Assembly (NCBI GenBank): GCA_944990035.1
Contig: CALYLX010000146.1
Coordinates: forward strand, 186,001-250,000
Direction of reading: 5' to 3'
Origin: Clitopilus passeckerianus
Taxonomy: Eukaryota; Basidiomycota; Agaricomycetes; Agaricales; Entolomataceae
Length of the DNA stretch: 64,000 nt
Position 1 is the stretch's first letter, and each line of letters opens with the position of its first letter. The position numbers and the translations under genes are program-made. The notes under the pieces were generated by a model. The model worked only from the letters and a program-made list of their open reading frames with translations. It had not been told where the DNA came from and made no database searches. Positions 35,632 to 47,011 of this stretch are shown here, piece after piece.

Positions 35632-38600
35632 TTACCGGTCAACCATGGTGGATAGAATACTTCTAAGTACGGTAGGTATATCTGCTGTATTCTTAACACG
35701 AAACCCACGACCTGGTAGGCGTTGGGTAATCCTTGAGATTTTATTAGTCTCAACCAAGATTAAGGGCGCTTCAGAACATACCAAGTTGCCTCTGCGCCTT
35801 CTCCGATGCAGATCAAAGCCGTGTGGACTTTAGGATCGCGATTCATAGCTCTCGTCAGATGCTCCGGGGTAATCCCATATCGGCCAAAGTTGGCATCCTA
35901 CGCAAATGTGTAAGCGAAAAGAAAACTGCCTGAAGTCAGTTTTCACTCACAGTAATTGCAATGACGAACCAATCGTCTACAGGATATTCATAAATACCAA
36001 GAAAACGATAACATGGAAATAAAGAGCTTACCAGCATCAAATTTTGCGACCTCTTGAACACCCTTTTCAATAGCCTCAACTTTAGGGGAGGTCAGCACTT
36101 ATATTGATAGGAAAACGTGCAAAAAATCACCAGTGAAGTCGCCAGCAAATGCATACTGGGGAACAAAGCCCATCTTCTCAGTTACCTTCCATCGCTCCTT
36201 GAGCTCGGTAGGTGGCTTCTCCGCCTCGACTAACGCGAGATCAGGTCCGTCTCCACTCTGGGTTTACAGGTTCGATATCAGGAAATCTTAAGAGCCGTAG
36301 GCAGGAACTTACGTGTCCCCACATCTGGTCATTCGTCAGGTATAAGTACGAGATGCAGCATAGTGATCACTCACATCCCAGACATACTTGTCCTTTCTCG
36401 ACAGGCGGTCAAAGGTCTCCATCAACATGACAGCTATGAAAATTAATATGAGGGATGAACAGACTACCGAAAACATTCTACTCACCGGTCTCAATACTGC
36501 GTTGCAAGCGTCCGTCATATTGGAATCGGTACATTGACGCGCTCAGATCGAACACAAAACGGATCCTCTTAGGTCTGGAGGCCCGATGTCGGCCAGGAGT
36601 GTTCGCGTAGAAGAGCTTAATAACTCACTTGATCTGAGGGTGCCCAATCTCTGGCTTCTCCATCCCTCGACGTTTGTAGACGGTTGTCTCTCCGGTAAGA
36701 CCTTCCGTCAACCGACTATCATCAAGTTCGCCATCCGTCTGTCGTTTGATCCAAACGCGTTCTTCTTCCTTCGCAGCGAGGTCTAGAAAAGGGACCCCAC
36801 TCGTCAATAGGTGTAGATTATTCTCGTGTTTGTGCACTCACGCTCCAACACGTCAAACAAAGAAAGCATGTGGACCTGTGTAGCAGTCAAGAGAGCGCTA
36901 TAACCCGTCGCTTCTGCGGCTGTCATATTGAGCTCTGCCAAACGTCGCTGAAGTTCTTGCCGCGCCATCTCTCGAGCTTTCTCCTTCACATGGTCCGGAA
37001 CGTTGTTCTTGACCTCTTCAGAGACTTGTTTGATATCGCCTCCCTTATAGAAACGCTTATAGCCACCAACGCCACCCATGCCTGCCGTGTCTCTGCCACC
37101 GGTCTGTAGAGATACAGCGATACGCCTGTCAGGTTGAGGTAGAAGACGGAAACAGATGTTGATACGTACGCCACCTGCGAAATTATTACCACCGGAATGC
37201 TCTTCATCGTCATGCTGTCCTTCCTTGGGCTCTCCCAACTCAGTACTAGATGGCGTAAAATCGATTTCTTGGACTTTGTCCTTAGCGGCTTCACGAGCTG
37301 CATCGAGGCCCAGGTGTGGAACTTGCAATCTGACGGAATTTGCTGTGTTCAAATCGGAGGGGAAACATTTCGATTAGTGAAGCTCGTACCCATGGTGTTC
37401 CAGTATTTCCGCAAGCTTGTCGATGGTCTCTGGCTTGTAGACGTCGAAGTCAAAGATATTTCTGAGAGCTTCACCGAGCGTATCCTTCGGATAAGCTCGT
37501 ATATGCTTGACCAGATTGATCAACTCTGCAGTCGGTCAGAATCGATAGGTATCAACCCAACTATATTCGTACCTCGGAGTGAATATGGGTAACTAACAAC
37601 GCCAGCTTCATATCCTTTCCTCAGGTCATGGAATGCCCCAACAAGGCGCAAAACTAGATCCTTGTCAAGTTCGGGGGCGAGTTGCTCAAGCAATTTACGC
37701 TCAGAAGGCTGATCTGGATTGGTCACAGAGTGTAAACTGAAGTTTTCTCCCAATACTTGGAGGAAGTGGTTTCCGAGGAACGCTGGAACGTGTTTATGAG
37801 TTTATGTTTGAGACTAGTCAAATATCAACGTACGATAGCCAGGCCGGTTGGCCAAAAGAACCAAACGGAAGTTGGAATGAACTACGACATCTCCTTCCTT
37901 CTCCTTTACGCGTGTGACGCGACGTCCATCAGAGAGCGTCATCTCGCCTTGTCCAGCAAGACTGCGGAACACGGCAACAACATGTTCAGGTGCCTTGTCT
38001 GCCTCGTCAATGATGATAATCCGGCCGTATTGGATGGCCCGAAGAAGTGGGGAGTCTTCATATCGAAGTACACCCCCTTCGAGGGAAGTCATGAACATCA
38101 GTTGATTGACGGTTGTGTCACGATGGAGCTGAACGTATTCTCGGGGTCGGCGCAAGAGTTGGCATAGCCTGTGGTTCTATTAGCAGTCGGCCATGCACTG
38201 ATCAAGCAATGCACTTGCCTGTCTACAATCTTATTCTTTCCTACACCCTGATTGCCAAGTAATACAACGTGTTCACCGAGGACCTCGAGGTCGACAGCCA
38301 GGTCACGCATGAGTCCGCTCTGCAGGCTGTTGTCGTAGAAATGATCCATGTAGGGAACGCAGGTCGCCACCCCGAGAGGGTCCTGGGAAGGATCAAAAAT
38401 AGGGATAGTAGTGGTCTGCTGCGCCGCGATTGTAGCTCTAGAAGCGGAAAATACGAGGGCATCTTGTTCGACCTTAGGAATACTGTAGAACTGAACGCCG
38501 GTGAGCACAGCCGATTTATTGAATGGTTGAAAAACCCAGACTCACTGGAGGTGTCCGATTATCAATGCCTGCTTCTTCGAGGAGCGAATGTAGGTTGATC

Positions 38601-41103
38601 TTCTCCATTGCTGGAAGAAACTCGACGAGTAGGGACTGACATATGGTTGTATGCAAATCCACATCGTTTGGGAACCTGGCGAGTCTCTTGCCTATTCTGA
38701 CTAATGTTCTCGTCCCGAGCTTGCGATTCTTGAGAACATTCTCCTCGGAGAGACTCTGTCTATACCTCTCCGCGAAGCCAACCAGGGTATCCACAAGGTT
38801 CTGCGGGCAGCCAGTAGTAGCCAAAATTGCGCTTTCTTCTTTGTGATCCATTGGTTGGCTGGGTATTGGCCAGAACATGTTGGCATGTTCGACTGAAAGC
38901 CAGTCCTGGAGGGGGAGTGATTTTGATGGTGTACAAATGACTCTGAAGGACGGATGTGCTGGCGTCAGTTCTCCGACGTTTCGCTACAGGAAAGTGAGTA
39001 GCCATTCCCGTACAATAAATATAATCATCTACCTCGTTGAAATCGACATCTGCAACAACGCGCTTGTGCTCCCAGAGTTCTGTTTCTCTGTCCTGCATCA
39101 GTCTCGCGAGTGAACCAGCCGTAGACCCGATGACATCGAGGTTGGAGAGGTGTACAAGTTTCCCCGTTAGTACGCCATCGATTAAAGGACTTGTGTTGCG
39201 AAATTAATCGAAAGATTGGTAACAAATGGGTGCTTAAATACCTTGGCTCCCAGGTCGTTGCACCACCGTCCAAAATACGTCTCCTCATGAATAACTCCCG
39301 GCCTCCCATTTCTTTGTACATGTGAACGACCTCTGTATCATACCCAAGGGCTTCGGCAAAGGTCCTGACAAGTGTAGAAGAAGAGGTCGAAGCTGTAGAC
39401 GGCGAAGGGGGCGGTATCAATGATATATCCCAACCGAGGGCATGTGCCTGCAATAAGCACGTCAGGAGGCCCATGAACCTTGCTGTTGGCTTGAACTCTT
39501 GGGTTTCCTCCGGAGGGAAAGGTTCCATTGCCTTGTTGCCAGCAGGCACTACGCAGGTTATATCCCCGCCTGGGCCACTGAATGATATCTTCGCCGATTT
39601 CTCGTCAACCCGTTCAATGCTTGAGACCTGATATCCAAATATGCCCCTAGCATCACTGGGTAAATTGGATGGCCGTTCCAGCGTTCCAACACCAGCTTCT
39701 CCTGCATAACGGTTCAGAATGGCCCATGCTTGGACGGAAGCATAGGTAAGCGTTGGGTGGATTGTCAGGAGTAGCCTCGTCAGCTGCGACGGGCTTAGCT
39801 GAGCGGGAGGGGGAAAGAGAAAGGCAAGACTGTTCAGTTTATCTAAAGAAGTCTGCGGGAAAGGTGGAAGTGCAGTCCTTGAGACTGACTCTAGAGCGTG
39901 TCTAGTTTCGGTCGAGATCTGAGTTGCCAGAATCAGATCTCGAATCTTCGTCACAAGAGACTTGTCGGTGGGTATGGGGGCGGTGAGAAGTCCTGTCAGC
40001 GATCCTATGGGGTCCATAAAACGGGCCTGGAAACGACTCCGGAAAGGAGGGTCGAGCGGATAGCCGGGGAAGGGAGGAACAGGAGACGCGATAGCAATGA
40101 CGCGGAAGTTCTTGTGAGCAGGAATGAGAAGTCGAGCCTCGTCAAGGTTGGCGTTTGTGCTTCGGATTTGATCATAGAGATGCGAATGTATGACGTGAGT
40201 GCCGTCGTCTAAGTTCCTTTGAGAAAGGGATTTGAATACATGTTAGAGTAGCGAGGAGAGGGTCATTTACATTTCTCGATTCTCTAGTAGATTATTGAGA
40301 ACCTAGAACAAGGCGAATACTAAGTGAAAGCGATAGGGGAATGAATCAGCACCTACAGGCATAATTCCCCGTTCCGCTTTCTCTATGCCTTCCAGAATCA
40401 GTATCCTCCCATGCTTCACTGCCTTAACGGCGGGGCTGTCGACATAAACCAAGTTTCCTCCTGCTCTTATTTCGCGACCCTAGCGCATAAAGTGGGTTAG
40501 TTGTCCTACGGCATGCAGGAAACTCTTGGAATATACCTGCTTCAGTTCAGTTTCTCCGACATCACGATGCAAGGCAATGTATTCATATTCTGCATTAATC
40601 AGGCTTAATTCGCTGTAAGTTCCTTTCAGCGCGCCCATTGACATCAATTCTACACACCTTGCAAAAGTCATCGCCAGCCGTCGAGCATAAGGACCGGGCT
40701 CAGATACAAGAAAGACATCTTGACCAAGCAGGTACTTCTGTAGCAAGAAATGAAGATTATCTCGGTTCACTGGATCTTTAATATCCAGCAACTTCGTTGA
40801 CCGCGGAAGTCGCGACGGGGCTGTAGAGGATTGTACTTCATAAGTAATATCTCCCAACTTCAAAGTTCCTACAGTTCGAGTAGGAGGAGATAATTCCTTG
40901 AGTATACTGAGCAATCGCCTTTCGGGTTTTCCTGCCATTGAAGACGTTGGGCGATCCGACTTATACAGTTGGCTGTTCTTTGGGAAACTCCTAAGGCGAG
41001 GCGCGGGTAGTGAACGAGAGTTAGTAAGGCTGATTATATCCCAAACGGCTCCGAGTCCCTGGTGAACCTGAAGACCATTTGGCCGCTGGTGAAAGAGGAG
41101 CAT
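35632..41103 (-). CDS. VWA8: VWA8-like mitochondrial AAA+ ATPase with C-terminal VWA domain
   Basis: Large dynein/midasin-type multi-AAA+ protein. The start at 41103 gives a basic, Ser/Arg-rich leader (LTNSRSLPAPRLRSFPKNSQ) suited to mitochondrial import. A second Met, MAGKPERR at 40938, is an alternative start. AAA1 has a degenerate Walker A (LVSEPGPYARRLAMTFARC) and a sensor-like GRILILEGIEKAERGIMPVL. AAA2 has LLGNQGVGKNKIVDR (Walker A), REYVQLHRDTTVNQLMFMTS and YGRIIIIDEADKAPEHVV (Walker B), then VVHSNFRLVLLANRPGY (sensor 1). The region GGVGGYKRFYKGGDIKQVSE is typical of VWA8. The C-terminal VWA domain has FDLSASMYRFQYDGRLQRSI (MIDAS DxSxS) and WFVIAITDANFGRYG, ending LRSILSTMVDR. Many short introns. 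Function in fungi is poorly known; in animals it is a matrix-side mitochondrial ATPase. Confidence 0.88.
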
Positions 41104-41477
41104 GCATCAATGGTAGCCAAGCCTCGGTAAATCACATTGCCGGGTACCGGTTATCGTCGCTCAACGCAGCGGCAGCGGCAGCCGCAATAAAGCTGAATGA
41201 GGGGCGACGGAAAGGCAGATTCCAGGCTTAATAATCTCTCAACAAGGAGAAGCTCAGAACCAACGAGTTCCTCCAAAACCCAAAATTAGATAATCTAATA
41301 CTCAACATGATGAACGAAGGAGGCATCTAGGGGACCATTCTACGACATGAAGGATAGGCTCAACGACAAGCACCTTCAAATATACAAAATACATATTCAA
41401 TAATGGTATTGTTTCCCGAAGGCATTTATACAAGTGAGACAAGGGTATCGACCCCAAAAACCAGCCATTTCGTGCAC
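41104..41477. other. Intergenic region
   Basis: Upstream region of VWA8 and downstream region of the NADPH oxidase, both minus strand. It contains a short GCGGCA/GCAGCG-rich stretch near 41165-41190. No gene was seen. Confidence 0.5.
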
Positions 41478-43538
41478 CTAGAAGTTTTCTGAAAACCAAC
41501 CGTCAGAAATGTCGTATACCTGAAGAACGACAGCGGCTTACCTTTCCCGAAGAAGAATCGTGTTCCCTTGGGCTGGGAGTACTTGTTCGACATCGTGTGC
41601 AACTGCTTGGACAAAACAGGTGGACCACAGAAGAAAACACCAACGTCCGTCTCCTGGTGCTTCTCGACAATCGAACCGAAAACTTTGTCCCAATTTGGCC
41701 GGCCAAAGTGGGTAGGTGCACGCAGACTCGTAATAGCATCCTTTTCTGCACCAACATCCTGTACGATGATATTGTTCATGTCGTCTTCCTTGATCTTCGC
41801 GGTGAGATAGATGTTGATCTCGATCCTGTTCTGCGTATCTTGTTCCTCGATGGCGTGTAGCAGAGAGTGGAACCATTCCGCACTGCCAAAGTCACGGATG
41901 ACCCATGTGAAGTAGACTTTAGACAGCCTGGTGGGCTTGGAGTCGTTGAAGTTGTTCATGCGGTACCAGATAGACTTCAGGATCCTATACAAAAATTCAG
42001 AAACTAGAATGATACACAGAAGAGGAAACTTACGAAGCAAAAGGAGTGACACCGATACCAGCACCGACGAGCAGGACAGTCTCGTACTTGAGGAAATCCT
42101 CACTAGCAGAACCAAAGGGACCATCGACCATAACACGAGGGAGAGTACGATTGAGAGGAGGGTTATTGACGGTACCAATAACCTTTCCACCATCAACGAG
42201 GTCCCCCTTACCCTTGTTATCGCCACCCTTGCCGCGCTCCTTGGTGTCGAAGTCGCATCCAACTGCCTTAGCAAGGGCTTTGGTGAAGTCACCAACGACA
42301 CGGATATGCACGGAAATATAATCCTCCTCTGGAGCACTGGTGAGGGTGAATGGGTGCCACTGGAAATAGGATACCTCGGGGCAGGAGAGGAAGATGTATT
42401 GACCGGCACGGGTTGTGGTCTTCTCCTTCTTGATCTGGAGTTCCATGACGTTGGAGGGGTGTTGGATGACCTTGGAGATATAGGTGACATGACGGGACCT
42501 GACTTCACGGAGAATGCGCTCTCCGATCCAGATAACACCACCAACGAGCCAGTAGCGCTAAAGAATTTGGTGAGTCAAGGCACATATGATAGTACGGATT
42601 GAGCTACTTACCCAGAAGACACCAATGACATTGGGGGAGCAGTAAGGTGGGCGGTCAGGCTTAATCATGCAGAACATTCCATGAAGTTGCCAGTTGATGA
42701 AGAAGACAATGAACAGATGGTGGGAGTACCAGAAGCGTTCAAAGTGTGCGCGACGCCTCTTCTCCATAGCGAACCAAACCATAACACCCAAAACAGCGGT
42801 CATAATCCAGCCGGTAACACCTGGGCCAGTGGCGAAATTGGCTGCAAGGAAAGCAACGGCCTTCTGTCCTGTCGTCTTTGCATCAGGGTCGGCATTGGCA
42901 AGCTTGGCAAAGTTGACCATGTGAGCAACGATATGAACGACAGTTCCAGCGACAATCGACCAGGCGGTGGCCTTGTGGAAGGTGATGTTCTTGTCGAAAG
43001 GGATGAAGTCATTGAGAGGGGTGCGTCGCAGCAGGGATATGAAGTTGCGGCAGACGGGCAAAAGAATGAAGATGACATCCACATGGAGGACGAGGGCCGC
43101 AGTTCGGGCAATAGCTAGAGAGAAAAGACAATGAGAACATGGCCCTATTCAGACTGGTGCCTGATACTCACGAAAGGTAACACCGAAAAGGTCTCTTGCA
43201 TTTTGGGAGTTGTCCTTGAGCTGGTAATGCATGAAGCCAAAGACGGCAACAAGAAGGTGCAAGAAGATCCAAATTCCAAAGAATAATTGTCGACCTCCTT
43301 CATTGATCATCCATTTGTTGAACCTCTGCTTGAGAGTACTGGGCTTGAGTGGTTCGCTGGTAATCGAGGTATTGGTCAGAGTCCTCTGAAGGCCCTGTAA
43401 CCTCCTCCTCTCAGTCTTGTTTCGTTGAAGGTGGCTTGGTTGCGAGCCACCGGAGTACGTTGGCATGTCGGGATGCTGATCCAGAGCATTGACCTTGCCA
43501 TCGGAGAAATCGAGACCCGAGGAGCGCTTATTGAACAT
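41478..43538 (-). CDS. noxA: NADPH oxidase catalytic subunit, NoxA type
   Basis: Transfers electrons from NADPH through FAD and two haems to oxygen, making superoxide for hyphal signalling and fruiting. The start at 43538 gives MFNKRSSGLDFSDGKVNALD. The ferric-reductase membrane region has INEGGRQLFFGIWIFLHLLV, ITFHKATAWSIVAGTVVHIV-AH and ERFWYSHHLFIVFFINWQLH, whose paired His would bind haem. The FAD motif is FQWHPFTLTSAPEEDY. NADPH motifs are VDGPFGSASEDFLKYE, VLLVGAGIGVTPFASILKSI and GVFFCGPPVLSKQLH. The last intron gives the C-terminal FFFGKENF, the family ending. No EF-hand is present, which separates it from NoxC/Nox5 types. About 570 residues fits NoxA; NoxB is less likely but not excluded. 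About six introns. Confidence 0.92.
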
Positions 43539-44394
43539 TTCTACAGAAAACACAAAACCAGGTGCGAAAGAAAGAAAAAATGAAGGGAGGGGAAGGGACC
43601 GGCCAGCAGGTCGGGGAGTTGAAGGACGAAGAAAAGGGAAGGAAAGTGGCTGAGGGGACGGGGTCAACAACAGGTGCTACTTGACATTGATGGGCCGTCT
43701 TTTGATATTTCGGTGCTTGTCTACCGATCACCCGGCTTGCTAGAGCAACGACAAGAAGACGCAACGGCCAGGTGATGCGTTTCTATGCAGAGTTAGCTGT
43801 ATTGTCACTGACAGATATGTTGGTGAATTCAAGGCCTAGGCCTGGACTCGTCGAGGTCTAAGGGTTACTGCATTCAGAGCTACGACGAACGCAAGGGCGA
43901 GAAACACAAGGACAATTCAAAACTGATCGTAGTCACGGTGTTCACACAACCCCCGCAATAGTACCTGGTCTACTTCACTCTCCCAGTTGTTTAATCTTAG
44001 GAGGATTTCTGTGCTCTCGTATCCGTAACCACTCGACTTTGATACTTGGCTGCTTGAGTCTGATCCGTTCACCAAGCCGTCGAAGCACATCAAAAAAGCT
44101 GTATCGCAGAGATACGCCTGAATCAAGAACTGTCATCATGACGTTGTGGCCGAGGCCTACAAAATATATAGTCGCGACTCAGTAAACGAACGACCCATGG
44201 TTGTCGGAGAGGTGATTCCGCTCAGCTACGACAAACCACTGCAGGATGTCTGGCGATCAAGAAAAAAATAGAGTTCAGGCAATTACCTTTATCCGGAACC
44301 TGACAGCAGGCTTCAAGAAGCAATAATGCAGCAGAGGAAAAAAAAAACCATGCTTTGAGGGTAGAGTACGATAACAACATCGGACGATACAACC
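43539..44394. other. Intergenic region upstream of noxA
   Basis: Holds the noxA promoter and the 3' end of the GH28 gene, both minus strand. Short minus-strand frames (43528-43764, 43917-44126 and 44222-44419) lack any recognisable domain. An A-rich run (AAAAAAAAA) lies at about 44337-44347. No gene was seen. Confidence 0.5.
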
Positions 44395-46413
44395 TCAAGC
44401 CGTCCCCGTCGAAGTACAAGGCACTAGAAAAAAGCCAATAAGCCCGATTACAGCCGCAGAATCAAATAACCACTTACCAGTCAACCCGGTCAAACCATCA
44501 ACATTTTGACAAATATATTTCAGCGCCTGGTTCGCTGGTCCCGCCACCTCAAAGTCGTCAAACTTAATGCCGGAACACCTGGCAGCAGAACTGCAAGAGA
44601 AATTGACCACTGCAAGAGACCTTAGCCGGAGATTCAGCGGTGTAAGTTGCAGCCAAGCTCACTCGTAGTCGTGGCAGCAGTACCACTCCAGTCGCTGAAA
44701 GTCAGATTGCTGAATTTCAGCGTAGATGGAGCGTCGGCGCTGTGCATGGCAAGCGGCAAGCGGCAAGCGTTAGCTTGACCATTCTTTGGCATGCGATGGC
44801 GGTAGATCTGACCTATGCCCGCCATTCGTCTGATAGATGTGGATAGGGAGGTTGACTGCGTTCAACTTGATTCCTGTCGCGGTGACGTTGCTGACATATC
44901 CTAGTAGCAAGATTAGGAGTGGGCTCAACATCCCATAGCTGAAAGCAAATCCGACCTGTTCCTCCTCCCCCGCCAGTGGGTGGCGAGCCGTTGACGGTGC
45001 CGGTCCAAGTCTTCAAGTATACCTGGGAGAATTAAGCATCGCTCGTCAAATGTACAGTAGGCTAGACTCACTCCGTTTGACATGTTGGGCTGAACAGTTG
45101 AATTGATTCGGGTGATCTGTTAGACCGTCTAGTCAGTATATGGCCCGTCCAATTTCTTACAACAAGTGAATTACCAGGAAGTCTTTGAGGGTCACATTGG
45201 CAACGATGTCGGGCTGGTGTCCGACATCAATTCACAAGTCGAGGCCAGATACTCCAGAAAACGCACCAGGTCGGCATATTGACCCAAAGACCCAAAAGCA
45301 ACGCCATTGCCACCACGACAAGTATAGTTTTGAGCGAGAATGTTGGTCGAATTCTACAAGAGTTACAGTGAGCAAGGGCTCAAAGCCAAACCTCATTGCA
45401 TACATACACCCTTGATGGCTAGACAATCGTCTCCGCAAGTGACATCCCAGTTGTTGAGGGTTACCTGGTCACTTCTGTAGGTATTGATCCCGTCCGTGTT
45501 GGGCACAACACTGAGATTTATGTGGTGAGTCACTGAATGCTCAGAATTCTAGTTAGTTTCAGCACTCACTTTTTACCAGCAAACTGAGGATCAGTATTCG
45601 TGGCATTGACGTACATCCCATCGTACACGATCTGAGAAGATTCTGCCACAGTGTTGGCCCAGAAAGGAGGCGAGACGATTCTGAAGTTCTTGATGGTCCC
45701 GCGAACTGCTTTCCAAAGGGTCAAAGCGATGGGGCGGCCGTCGCCGTCTGCTTTGGCGTGAGATTGGAAGTAGGTCCACCACGGCTGTCAAGGACGATGA
45801 AATCTGAGGAACTGGACTTTGTGAAAGGATAGGGAGATTAGCAGACCTGGCCATTTCCCTGAATACCGCCTGTTCTGTGGGCGTCGATTACGAAGTCATG
45901 GCCCGTAACGACCCACCAGGATGCTTGATTCTACACAAGGTCAGACGTTACTGGCATTCTAGATTATAGCCAGAGGAACAAGTTACCTGGATGAACACAA
46001 CTCGGTAGGTGTTGCTGGCATTGAGCCAGTATTCAACGTCTGGCTGGAACTACATGACCAATAAGTAGCTTTTCTCCGGTGATTTGACGGGCACATACGC
46101 TAAGATATCCTTTCAAGTCTACATGGGCATCTTCCAGGTCCCAAGTCATCTTTCTATGTAGTTGAAAAGCATGAATGTGCTGTTGTACTCGCACGAGTTA
46201 GCCATTTGCTTACCGAGTGATATTGAAAGAGCCTTCTTCAAGGACAGTTGTTCCTCCATGGCCACAAGATCGAATAGCCTTTTCTATCTGGCTAGTGTCA
46301 TCTTTTCCTTCACCCAAAGGCTTCAGGGTACACGTTTTGGCACCGCCTTTGTGGGCAAGTACTGGTGTAATGAGTGCAAGAGCACCCGCAGCGGAGAGCA
46401 AATTCAGACGCAT
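44395..46413 (-). CDS. Secreted GH28 pectinase (exo-polygalacturonase-like)
   Basis: Parallel beta-helix glycoside hydrolase that cleaves homogalacturonan-type pectin outside the cell. The start at 46413 gives [20 protein letters not shown], a clear signal peptide, then [20 protein letters not shown], as in exo-acting GH28. Further motifs are [19 protein letters not shown] (NTDG), [15 protein letters not shown] (catalytic DD) and [27 protein letters not shown] corresponds to the RIK region (here LKT). The usual His of the G-H-G motif is Asn here (GGNG), a feature to note against endo-polygalacturonases. The C-terminus ends [12 protein letters not shown] after a final intron. About ten introns of roughly 50 nt. 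A TATA-like run sits 37-47 bp upstream. Confidence 0.85.
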
Positions 46414-47011
46414 ATCTTCCGATGTAGGTCCTTTCTTACATGGCTCACAATATATATATAGCGAACGCCGAACGCGAGTGGTTCGTAATGTATTCTGGAG
46501 ACATGGAGGGAGATCATGAGGACGAGGGTGGTGATTCTCAATGATGGAGCAAATTAACGAGCGGCCCGCTATTTCCAATAGATTTGGGTTCTATTTTGGT
46601 CGCTCTCTGCTAGCAGCGAGCTTCAGACCGTTTGGTCTACGTCCATGCACGCCTTGGATACACAAAGCCTCGAAGAGCAGGAAGATGTTCTTTCACCGAA
46701 TGGCAGGCATGATGGAGGTCAGTGGGACGACCTTTACCACCGCATAGTTAATCCAGTTTTCCATCGGATCGCAGAAGCACCGACGGCCCGGATGCAGATG
46801 ATAGGCAACTAGGGACACAAAAGGAGAACAAAACGGCTCTATGAAAGACCACTGTCTAGAGTTATTATGGGTATAACGAATTAGAAGAATCATGGGAAAT
46901 GCCAAGTGAGATAGCAACAAAATGTGTAGCAACTGGCTGACGTATAGCGAAGTTTATGTGCGAAAACGAGTGAGGTATATGAGTATCCAATGCAAGGACA
47001 AGAACATTCTG
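46414..47011. other. GH28 promoter region
   Basis: Spacer upstream of the GH28 gene and downstream of LDB17, both minus strand. It contains the TATA-like run listed separately. No gene was seen. Confidence 0.5.
46450..46460 (-). promoter_or_regulatory. TATA-like element of GH28 gene
   Basis: An alternating TA run (ATATATATATA) lies 37-47 bp upstream of the GH28 start codon, in the position expected for a TATA box of an inducible secreted-enzyme gene. Confidence 0.45.

Noticed and set aside
41931..42602. 223-codon plus-strand frame
   Set aside because: Antisense shadow of the NADPH oxidase gene.
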